DNA of 64,000 nt from Bacteroidota bacterium (lineage in GTDB: Bacteria; Bacteroidota; Bacteroidia; Chitinophagales; Chitinophagaceae): assembly GCA_016868775.1 (NCBI GenBank), contig VGFT01000001.1:372001-436000 (forward strand). The letters are read 5' to 3'. The position numbers and the translations under genes were made by a program. The notes under the pieces were generated by a model that saw nothing but the letters and a program-made list of their open reading frames with translations, searched no databases and was not told where the DNA came from. Of the stretch, positions 56,463-64,000 are shown piece by piece (within the stretch, counting starts at the first letter, position 1; each line of letters begins with the position of its first letter).

Positions 56463-58124
56463 ATGAATGCGTCGCCCTCTGCATCGCCCACTCGATCCTT
56501 CCATCCACTATTCTATCTTCTTTGGCTTTTGATAGCGGGGATCCAAGCCAGCCAAACCGAACTGCTCGACGACGAAGCCTACTACTGGGTTTTCAGCCAA
56601 CACCTCGATTGGGGCTATTTCGATCACCCGCCCATGACCGCCCTGCTCATCCGTGCCGGCTACTGGATTTTTCCCAATGAATTGGGCGTTCGCCTTCTCT
56701 CCATACTTCTTTCTACCGCTACCCTCTGGCTGCTAAAGGAAATGACGCTTCGAAACGATCCACGCCTTTTTTACTCCATCGCCTTGTCAATGATCGCACT
56801 GCAGATCGGTGGCATTCTGGCCGTTCCCGACATTCCTCTTATGTTTTTTACAGCACTTGGCTTTTATCGATACGACTTGTTTTTAAAAAAAGAGACGTGG
56901 CAAAAGGCGATTCTATTGGGACTCGTAATCGCCTGTTTACTTTACAGCAAATATCACGGTGTGTTGATCCTGTTGTTTATTGTCCTCTCGAATCCTAAAC
57001 TGCTTCAAAAACCACTTATATATCTGGCAGGAACGCTGGCACTGTTGCTGTTTCTTCCACACCTGTGGTGGCAATATCAACACGACTGGGTTAGCTTCCG
57101 CTACCACCTGCAAGAAAGTAACGTCAACCCAAATAAATTTTCTTACACAGTCGAGTATTTGATCGGACAATTATTTTTACCGGGACCATTGGTCGGCCTC
57201 CTGCTTCTGCCGGCGGCTTTTTTTTTTCAAGTACGTACCTCCTTTGAACGTTCCTTGCGTTACACAGCGATCGGAATTTATCTGTTCTTTTTACTGAGTT
57301 CCTTTCGCGGACGGGTAGAGGGCAATTGGACGGCCCCCGCCCTAATTCCGCTGATCCTACTGGCGCACGGATATCTGGCAGAAAAGAAAACCTGGCAGAA
57401 GGCACTCTTCCGGCTGCTGCCCGTCAGCCTACTTATTATCCTGATACTGCGCATCGGGTTGATAGTAGATATTATTCCCTCAAAAGCGATCGCCTCCCGT
57501 TTTCATAGCTGGAAAGATTGGCCAGATACATTGAGGGGGCGAACGAACGGACTACCGGTCGTGTGGCTGAACTCCTATCAGCGTGCATCTAAATTCGCTT
57601 TCTATTCGGGACAAGCCACCCACTCCCTGAATTTTTACCGCGAACGCCGAAACAATTATAATTTCTGGTCGATCGAAGATTCCTTACAGGGAAAGCCGGT
57701 CGCCCTTGCAGATATTTATGATATGCATCGGTTCAGCGATTCCATTCAAACCCCATTGGGTTGGGTGGGATATCGGATCGATTCTTCGTTTCAAGGCACT
57801 TCCAAGTATTGGTTCGAACCCCTCACAGATCGCGTCAATTCCCGATCCGGAGATTCAATTCGTTTTTCCGGATTTTTTTATTCGCCCCCTCGGGGTAGTA
57901 AGATCCAAGGATGCCGGATCGGCGTTTTTCAAAAAGGAAAATGGCTGGAAGATTGGGTGCTTCCCGAAGTATTCTGGTATCCTTCCAGCGATGGGAATTT
58001 TTTTACTGTTCAGGTAAAAAACTCGTTAGCACCCGGAGAATACGTGTTGGTGCTGGCCCTGAATGCACCCGGACTCCCGCCTACGCACAACAGCCGAAAA
58101 ATAAAACTGCGGGTAAGTCAATAG
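56463..58124 (+). CDS. Glycosyltransferase family 39 / ArnT-like membrane protein
   Basis: 'LLDDEAYYWVFSQHLDWGYFDHPPMTALLIRAGYWIF' and many TM helices. Confidence 0.93.
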   Translation: MNASPSASPTRSFHPLFYLLWLLIAGIQASQTELLDDEAYYWVFSQHLDWGYFDHPPMTALLIRAGYWIFPNELGVRLLSILLSTATLWLLKEMTLRNDPRLFYSIALSMIALQIGGILAVPDIPLMFFTALGFYRYDLFLKKETWQKAILLGLVIACLLYSKYHGVLILLFIVLSNPKLLQKPLIYLAGTLALLLFLPHLWWQYQHDWVSFRYHLQESNVNPNKFSYTVEYLIGQLFLPGPLVGLLLLPAAFFFQVRTSFERSLRYTAIGIYLFFLLSSFRGRVEGNWTAPALIPLILLAHGYLAEKKTWQKALFRLLPVSLLIILILRIGLIVDIIPSKAIASRFHSWKDWPDTLRGRTNGLPVVWLNSYQRASKFAFYSGQATHSLNFYRERRNNYNFWSIEDSLQGKPVALADIYDMHRFSDSIQTPLGWVGYRIDSSFQGTSKYWFEPLTDRVNSRSGDSIRFSGFFYSPPRGSKIQGCRIGVFQKGKWLEDWVLPEVFWYPSSDGNFFTVQVKNSLAPGEYVLVLALNAPGLPPTHNSRKIKLRVSQ

Positions 58125-58849
58125 GTGCCCGGCGTCCCCGAGTGCAACAACTCCTGAATCTCGGGAATTGGGGCGATGTGGCCCATTTGGGTTTGAATGG
58201 ACCGAGCGCGACCGGAAACATAACCGGAAAGCGGTTTGATCTTATAGCGCTTCGGACTGGGGAGGACGGCTGCGATCAAGGAAGCTTCCTGTCGATTTAA
58301 CCGACTGGCAGGTTTATTGAAGTAATAGCGAGCAGCAGCTTCAATGCCAAATATTCCTCGCCCCATCTCAATGACATTGAGATATACTTCCATGATCCGT
58401 TCCTTTCCCCAGAAAAGCTCGATCAAAAAAGTAAAATAGAATTCCAATCCCTTCCGAACATAACTGCGCCCCTGCCAGAGAAATACATTTTTTGCTGTCT
58501 GCTGACTAATGGTGCTGCCGCCGCGGATCTTATCGGGTCGGCGTTCATTGTGTTTCAAAGCCTGCCGAATACGATCCCAAAGAAATCCGGAATGTTCGTG
58601 AAAGAGCTGATCCTCGGAAGACATCACCGCCAGCATGGCTTGAGCAGAGATCTCTGAACGATCGACATAATCCCGCTTCAACCCATTTCCCTGTACCCAA
58701 TTGACGAGCTGGGTGATCGTAATGGGTGGATCGACCCAGCGTAATACGATCACATAAGAAAGATGAAAGAAGAAGAAAAAATATAAGGAGCCCTTTACGA
58801 TGCGCCACAGCCGCTCGCGAAATGTGGGGGAGGAGGCGGGAGATGACAT
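58118..58849 (-). CDS. mtgA: Monofunctional biosynthetic peptidoglycan transglycosylase
   Basis: 'AQAMLAVMSSEDQLFHEHSGFLWDRIRQAL', 'RGGSTISQQTAKNVFLWQGRSYVRKGLEFYFTFLIELFWGKERIMEVYLNVIEMGRGIFGIEAAARYYF'. Confidence 0.95.
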   Translation of the reverse strand: MSSPASSPTFRERLWRIVKGSLYFFFFFHLSYVIVLRWVDPPITITQLVNWVQGNGLKRDYVDRSEISAQAMLAVMSSEDQLFHEHSGFLWDRIRQALKHNERRPDKIRGGSTISQQTAKNVFLWQGRSYVRKGLEFYFTFLIELFWGKERIMEVYLNVIEMGRGIFGIEAAARYYFNKPASRLNRQEASLIAAVLPSPKRYKIKPLSGYVSGRARSIQTQMGHIAPIPEIQELLHSGTPGTY

Positions 58850-58856
58850 GGTAGAA

Positions 58857-60383
58857 TCAACGACGGCTTAAAAAGGCTTCCCAATCGGCCAACATTTTAC
58901 CTTTCATTACCCGGGGGAATTTATGTTGACTGCCGATCTTGCCTTTTTCGGCCATGAATTGCATATAGGTTTCTTCCGGCAATACCTCCAAAAAAACTTC
59001 CTTAAGTGCGCTGTCGCGTTCAACCGCATAATCATCATTCTGCTCGCGTAAGATCGCATCGATCCGATTGCGCAGGGTGTTGGGATCGACCGAATCATTC
59101 GTAGATACATACCAGCGATGTGCAAAGAAGTTTTGATAAGGAAACCCAACGACGGTGTATTCCGGTATGCTGATGTTGAATTCGCGGCTGATCTGCTCAA
59201 TGGCCTTATTCATATTTTCCACACTAAGGTGCTCGCCGGTGAGACTTAAAAAATGTTTGGTGCGGCCAGTGATCAGCACCTCGTGATGGTCCAGGTCTAC
59301 AAAACGAATCGTATCGCCAATGAGATAACGCCAGGTCCCGGCGTTTGTACTCATCAGTAAGGCATATTCCCTTCCGGCCTCTACTTCGTGGATCATTTTG
59401 GTCTCCGCACCCGGACGAGGATTCCCCTCTCCATCGAAATTTTTTTCATCAAAGGGAATGAATTCAAAAAATATATTGTTGTTTAAGATCAACTGCATGC
59501 CTTTGGCGTATTCCCTCGTTTTGTAGGCAATAAATCCCTCGCTCGACAGATAATTCTCGATGTAAACGATGGGTTTCCCCAATAATTTCTCGAAACCCTT
59601 TTTATAGGGTTCAAAGGCTACCCCGCCGTGGACAAAAAAGCTAAAATTGGGCCAGATCTCGTGAATATTCTTCAGCTTGTAATGATCGATGATCATTTCC
59701 ATACACATCTGGCACCAGGCGGGAACACCAACGATATAGCCGATATCCCATTCTTTGGCGTGCTCTACGATCTCATTCAACTTATCGTTCCAGTTAGCTA
59801 TGGCTGCAATTCTTCCTCCCGGCTTGTAAAACGTCTGAAACCAAAACGGTCGTTTTTTGGCCAGGATCCCACTGAGGTCGCCTGCATACCAGCCGGCATT
59901 TCCTTTTTTGAGATCGGTAGCACCGCCAAGCATTAAAAATCCCTTGGTCATTGCCCGCTTGTTGGCCTCTTCGTAGCGAATGATGCTGATGAGTTGTCGG
60001 ACCGAATTGATCATGTTGCTCCGCACCATTTCCTGAGTTACCGGAATGTATTTGCTGGCCGCCTCCGAGGTGCCGGAGCTCAGGGCATAATATTTGATCT
60101 TGCCGGGCCAGGCAACATCCGGAACACCATCCAGCGTCTTTTTCCACCATTTTTCATAGATGGCGTTGTAATCATGGATAGGCACTTGTTCCTGAAAGCT
60201 TTTCCCGATGTGTTGGCTAAGCAAGATGTCGTCGAATCGGTGGTGCTGTCCAAATTCGGTGAAGCGGGCTTTTCGTAAAAGTTTTCGCAGAACGCGTAAT
60301 TGCTGGCGTCGGGCATCATTCTCCGGTATCCGAAGGGCAGCGGCCAGGGCGCGAGGAAGTTTGAGGTCAATGATGGTCGCCAT
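58857..60383 (-). CDS. GH3 auxin-responsive-promoter family protein
   Basis: 'YYALSSGTSEAASKYIPVTQEMVRSNM', 'VHGGVAFEPYKKGFEKLLGKPIVYIENYLSSEGFIAYKTR', 'YLIGDTIRFVDLDHHEVLITGRTKHFLSLTGEHLSVENMNKAI'. ATG 60383 preferred. Confidence 0.92.
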   Translation of the reverse strand: MATIIDLKLPRALAAALRIPENDARRQQLRVLRKLLRKARFTEFGQHHRFDDILLSQHIGKSFQEQVPIHDYNAIYEKWWKKTLDGVPDVAWPGKIKYYALSSGTSEAASKYIPVTQEMVRSNMINSVRQLISIIRYEEANKRAMTKGFLMLGGATDLKKGNAGWYAGDLSGILAKKRPFWFQTFYKPGGRIAAIANWNDKLNEIVEHAKEWDIGYIVGVPAWCQMCMEMIIDHYKLKNIHEIWPNFSFFVHGGVAFEPYKKGFEKLLGKPIVYIENYLSSEGFIAYKTREYAKGMQLILNNNIFFEFIPFDEKNFDGEGNPRPGAETKMIHEVEAGREYALLMSTNAGTWRYLIGDTIRFVDLDHHEVLITGRTKHFLSLTGEHLSVENMNKAIEQISREFNISIPEYTVVGFPYQNFFAHRWYVSTNDSVDPNTLRNRIDAILREQNDDYAVERDSALKEVFLEVLPEETYMQFMAEKGKIGSQHKFPRVMKGKMLADWEAFLSRR

Positions 60384-60416
60384 GAAGGGTTGGTCAGCCA
60401 GTGCGAAGATAATCAA

Positions 60417-61583
60417 TCACGCTTTGCGTAGGGGCAGAATCGTGGCTGCACCCGACGAATAAAATCGATAGGGAAATCGATCTCTCCACTGCTCCATCAA
60501 CAGAAATGTCTGCCGGTGGGTAACATCGTCCAGACAGAAGATCAGATCATTGATGCGAATCCTTTTATTTAGTTCGTGGAGGCGACGTGTCAGGACCTCC
60601 GCAGGGGCATCCGGCTCCAGCCGGATAAAGGCCTCCGGAGATTGTTCCGGGTAACGGTTCTGTATCTCCAGCAAACTTTTCTCGATACCGATCACGACTA
60701 CGGGAAACCGCAAATCCTTCTTCTTGGCACGGGAGGCTCCTCTTCCCAAAAATGCCATCATGGCCCTCAATCCAATGCCTATTTGTATGCCCACTGTAAA
60801 CATTCTATTGGGTAGTCGATGTTTTTTTACAAACAGACTCATGGCCCCGTAAAAAAGTTTTACGTAGCGGATATTTTGCTTCTTCGTGCTTTCGCCTTTG
60901 AAATGAAGAATGGAGGAGCCCGAAAAATAATAATTTGTATACCCGGCCTGTTGGATCCGATAGCTCAGATCGATGTCTTCCCCATACATAAAAAATTGTT
61001 CGTCGAACAATCCAACCTGCTCCAACACGCTGCGTCTTACCAAAAAATAGGCGCCGGCTATCACGTCGATCGCCTGATCGGAAAAGGGAGAGAGATGCCC
61101 CAGGTGATACCGGGCGAATCGAGGGGAGCGCGGGAAAAGGGTGGCGAGTCCGCTGATCTTATAAAAAGCCGTTGCCGGATGCGGAAAGGCGCGCTTGGAT
61201 TCGGGTAGGAAATTCCCGGTACCATCGATCATTCTTATCCCCAATGCACCGGCTTGGGGCTTTTCAGATAAAAAATCGATGGAGCGATGCAGACAATCCT
61301 CCGAGAGAATCGTATCGGGGTTCAGAAAAAGAATATAGCAGCCGCGGCTCTCCCGAAATCCCCAGTTACACGCTTTTGCAAACCCCAAGTTTTGATCGGC
61401 TTCCAGAAATCGGACCGAGGGGAAACGGGGGGCGAGGTATTCGATGGATCCGTCGCCCGGGGCATTGTCCACCACGATTACCTCAACGGCCAACCCGGTA
61501 GCGGCTTTTTCTACCGAAAGCAGACATTGCTCCAAAAAATAGGGCACTTTATAGTTGACTAATATGATGGAAAGCACCGGCAT
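60417..61583 (-). CDS. Glycosyltransferase family 2 protein
   Basis: 'LSIILVNYKVPYFLEQCLLSVEKAATGLAVEVIVVDNAPGDGSIEYL', 'GCYILFLNPDTIL'. Confidence 0.95.
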   Translation of the reverse strand: MPVLSIILVNYKVPYFLEQCLLSVEKAATGLAVEVIVVDNAPGDGSIEYLAPRFPSVRFLEADQNLGFAKACNWGFRESRGCYILFLNPDTILSEDCLHRSIDFLSEKPQAGALGIRMIDGTGNFLPESKRAFPHPATAFYKISGLATLFPRSPRFARYHLGHLSPFSDQAIDVIAGAYFLVRRSVLEQVGLFDEQFFMYGEDIDLSYRIQQAGYTNYYFSGSSILHFKGESTKKQNIRYVKLFYGAMSLFVKKHRLPNRMFTVGIQIGIGLRAMMAFLGRGASRAKKKDLRFPVVVIGIEKSLLEIQNRYPEQSPEAFIRLEPDAPAEVLTRRLHELNKRIRINDLIFCLDDVTHRQTFLLMEQWRDRFPYRFYSSGAATILPLRKA

Positions 61584-61655
61584 GATGAAACGTCGAAGTA
61601 AACCCTTTTCGATCCCCCTGCAAAATACGGGTCTTCAACAAGGGATTTGATGAGG

Positions 61656-61663
61656 TATCTTTG
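61656..61663 (+). promoter_or_regulatory. -7 box TATCTTTG, 3 nt before the inositol monophosphatase ATG
   Basis: gaggTATCTTTGcgtATGctcc. Confidence 0.6.
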
Positions 61664-61666
61664 CGT

Positions 61667-62446
61667 ATGCTCCAATCTACCCTGATCGAGGCTGCCCGGG
61701 CGGGAGCCGCTGAGATCCTTCGTTATTTTCAGGGGACGTTTCGGGTCGACAATAAAGAAGGAATAAACAACTTGGTCACCGAAGCCGACCATGCCTCCGA
61801 AAAGGCCATCCTCTCCGTCATTCGTAATGCCTATCCCGATCACATGATCCTGGCCGAAGAATCCGGAAAATCCCACCAAACCGATGAATACAAGTGGGTC
61901 GTAGATCCAATCGATGGTACGGTGAATTTTGCACACGGCATTCCACTGAACGCCGTTTCCATCGGAATCGAAAAAAACGGAGAAATAATAATGGGGGTGG
62001 TGTACAATCCGCACCTGCAAGAGATGTTCTTTGCCGAGAAGGGAATAGGTGCTTTTCTGAATGATAAGCCCATCCGAGTGAGCAATGAAAAAAAAGTAAT
62101 CAAGTCGTGCTTGGTCACCGGGTTTCCATACATATACCTTGATCAGCCCAATGGCCCGCTCGAAGTTTTTGCTCGCTTTGTGAGAAAAGGAGTTCCGGTT
62201 CGTCGGATCGGTTCGGCAGCAATCGATCTGTGTTGGGTGGCGGCGGGTCGATTCGATGGATTTTATGAGCACAAGCTCGAACCGTGGGATAGTGCCGCCG
62301 GCTCGCTGATCGTTACCGAAGCGGGTGGAATGATCACCAATCACCAAGGAAACGAATTTAGCATCTATCAACATGCAGTTTTAGCCAGCAATGGTTGGAT
62401 ACACGATGAATTGGTTGGCGTACTTAATAATACACACGAGCTATGA
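61667..62446 (+). CDS. Inositol monophosphatase family protein
   Basis: 'NLVTEADHASEKAILSVIRNAYPDHMILAEESG', 'WVVDPIDGTVNFAHGIP', 'EPWDSAAGSLIVTEAGG'. Confidence 0.96.
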   Translation: MLQSTLIEAARAGAAEILRYFQGTFRVDNKEGINNLVTEADHASEKAILSVIRNAYPDHMILAEESGKSHQTDEYKWVVDPIDGTVNFAHGIPLNAVSIGIEKNGEIIMGVVYNPHLQEMFFAEKGIGAFLNDKPIRVSNEKKVIKSCLVTGFPYIYLDQPNGPLEVFARFVRKGVPVRRIGSAAIDLCWVAAGRFDGFYEHKLEPWDSAAGSLIVTEAGGMITNHQGNEFSIYQHAVLASNGWIHDELVGVLNNTHEL

Positions 62447-63477
62447 GTCAGGAACGCACCGCAATCGGTCAGCTAGGAGAATTTGGACTGATCGAACACC
62501 TTACGAAAAATATTGAACTGAAAAACGCTTCCTCCATTGTGGGCGTAGGCGACGACGCCGCCGTAATCGATCATTTTGGAAAGCAAACCGTGATCTCTAC
62601 CGATCTGCTGCTCGAGGGCGTTCACTTCGATCTTATGTACACGCCGCTCAAACACCTCGGGTACAAAAGCGTCGTAGTAAACCTTTCCGATATCTATGCG
62701 ATGAATGCCACCCCCACGCAGATCCTGATGAGCATTGGAATAAGCAACCGGTTCAGCGTGGAAGCCGTTGCTGAATTTTATGAAGGCGTCTATGCCGCGT
62801 GTGAAAAATATGGGGTTGATCTGGTTGGTGGCGACACCACCGCCTCTCAAAAAGGATTCATCATCTCCGTTACCGCCATTGGCGAAGTAGCACCCGACAA
62901 GTTTGTAAAAAGAGATGGGGCGCAAAAAGGAGATCTGGTCTGTGTCAGCGGGGATCTGGGTGGGGCGTATGTGGGACTCCTGTTTCTCGAGCGCGAAAAA
63001 AAGATCTTTTTGGAGGCCCCCGGGGTTCAGCCCGATCTGGAAGGAGAATCTTACGTGGTGGGTCGGTTGCTAAAGCCGGAAGCCAGAAAAGATATCATTG
63101 AATTTTTGGATGATGCAGAGGTTCGCCCAACCGCCCTGATGGATATCAGCGATGGATTGAGCTCTGAGATCCTGCACCTCTGCAAACAAAGTAATCTGGG
63201 CTGTGTGCTCTATGAAGAAAAACTCCCCATCGCAGAGGCGATGCGCAACGCCGCTTTCAAATTTGAGATCGATCCGACCGCCTGCGCCCTTAGCGGCGGC
63301 GAGGATTATGAGTTGCTGTTCACCGTATCACAAGCCGATTACGAAAAGCTGACCCTGAACGAACAGATCAGTGTGGTTGGCTATCTTACCGAGCCCGAGC
63401 AGGGAACACATATCGTAACCAATGGCGGCAGTAAACATACAATTACGGCGCAGGGGTGGAATCATTATAAAAAGTAA
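62443..63477 (+). CDS. thiL: Thiamine-monophosphate kinase
   Basis: 'GVGDDAAVIDHFGKQTVISTDLLLEGVHFDLMYTPLKHLGYKSVVVNLSDIYAMNATPTQ', 'MDISDGLSSEILHLCKQS', 'SGGEDYELLFTV'. ATGA overlap with the previous gene. Confidence 0.97.
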   Translation: MSQERTAIGQLGEFGLIEHLTKNIELKNASSIVGVGDDAAVIDHFGKQTVISTDLLLEGVHFDLMYTPLKHLGYKSVVVNLSDIYAMNATPTQILMSIGISNRFSVEAVAEFYEGVYAACEKYGVDLVGGDTTASQKGFIISVTAIGEVAPDKFVKRDGAQKGDLVCVSGDLGGAYVGLLFLEREKKIFLEAPGVQPDLEGESYVVGRLLKPEARKDIIEFLDDAEVRPTALMDISDGLSSEILHLCKQSNLGCVLYEEKLPIAEAMRNAAFKFEIDPTACALSGGEDYELLFTVSQADYEKLTLNEQISVVGYLTEPEQGTHIVTNGGSKHTITAQGWNHYKK

Positions 63478-64000
63478 ATGAACCGCCCTCTTTTCTTTCT
63501 TATTTGTTTGGTTGTGTTATCGGGCTGCCGAACGGGCCGTATCAATTTTAGTCCGGATAAAACCTATGATCCGGATGTCTTAAAAAAAGATCTGAATATT
63601 TTAACGGGTGCGTTGGAGGCACATCACCCCGGTCTGTATTGGTATCAATCAAAAGAAGATTGGAAAAAACAGGTAAACCTGGCTATCACAGCGCTGAATC
63701 AGCCCCTTTCGGAACCGGAGTTTCGTAAAATACTTCGTCCGCTTGTCGCTTCCATCCGCTGTGGACACACCAGCATCCGCGCATCAAAACAATGGCAGCG
63801 GTATAGCGACACCTTGCCGATAAAAAAACTTTTTCCCATAAGCGTTAAGTGCTGGGCGGATACAATGTTGGTGTTGGGAAGTCTGGAGCCGAAGGATTCC
63901 ATATTGATTCGCGGGGCTCAAATTTTGTCGATAAACGGAGATCCTCCTCGGACGCTTTACGAAAAATTGTTTCCTTATGTATTCGGGGACGGATTCAACG
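63478..64000 (+). CDS. Probable S41-type peptidase/PDZ-like lipoprotein, N-terminal part (3' truncated by window; not in ORF track)
   Basis: ATG directly after the thiL TAA: 'MNRPLFFLICLVVLSGCRTGRINFSPDKTYDPDVLKKDLNILTGALEAHHPGLYWYQSKEDWKKQV...RPLVASIRCGHTSIR...LIRGAQILSINGDPP'; lipobox LSGC; open to window end. Confidence 0.75.
   Translation, partial: MNRPLFFLICLVVLSGCRTGRINFSPDKTYDPDVLKKDLNILTGALEAHHPGLYWYQSKEDWKKQVNLAITALNQPLSEPEFRKILRPLVASIRCGHTSIRASKQWQRYSDTLPIKKLFPISVKCWADTMLVLGSLEPKDSILIRGAQILSINGDPPRTLYEKLFPYVFGDGFN

Noticed and set aside
1-64000. tRNA, rRNA, transposase, integrase, prophage or restriction/defence genes
   Set aside because: None recognised by reading the ORF translations and intergenic sequence; tRNAscan/Infernal would be needed to exclude small RNA genes.

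Overview
The window reads as a chromosomal segment of a Bacteroidota (Bacteroidetes) genome, probably Chitinophagaceae-like. Markers are PorP/SprF proteins, type IX secretion CHU_C/type-B C-termini, TAnnTTTG -7 promoters and no obvious Shine-Dalgarno use. Most of it is ordinary chromosomal content: recA, uvrB, polA, rpoN, a PcrA/UvrD helicase, Fur, ThiL, inositol monophosphatase, MtgA, Nfu, CmoA, a PnuC + NadR-like pair and an MBOAT/AlgX-like acylation pair. The left third is dominated by a ~18 kb minus-strand T9SS locus with two giant adhesin-like proteins (3009 and 1543 aa), two PorP/SprF proteins and one OmpA/PD40 protein. Points most worth a second look: (1) a dispersed intergenic palindromic repeat family built from telomere-like TTTAGGG/CCCTAAA heptamers, five copies, several abutting or supplying stop codons, plus two further degenerate short-repeat tracts; (2) TAnnTTTG (or TAnnTTGC) -7 boxes 3-7 nt upstream of start codons of many genes, predicting leaderless mRNAs; (3) three consecutive damaged genes at 22.37-24.88 kb (phosphoribosyltransferase with an in-frame TGA, TcdA/ThiF-like E1 enzyme lacking its GxGGxG ATP-binding segment, truncated PxpB-like gene); (4) a 1.7-kb-period triplication inside the largest adhesin; (5) a Lys/Ala histone-H1-like tail fused to a SWIB-like domain. 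No CRISPR array, rRNA, tRNA, transposase or prophage was recognised by eye. All family calls come from motif and sequence recognition, with no database search.
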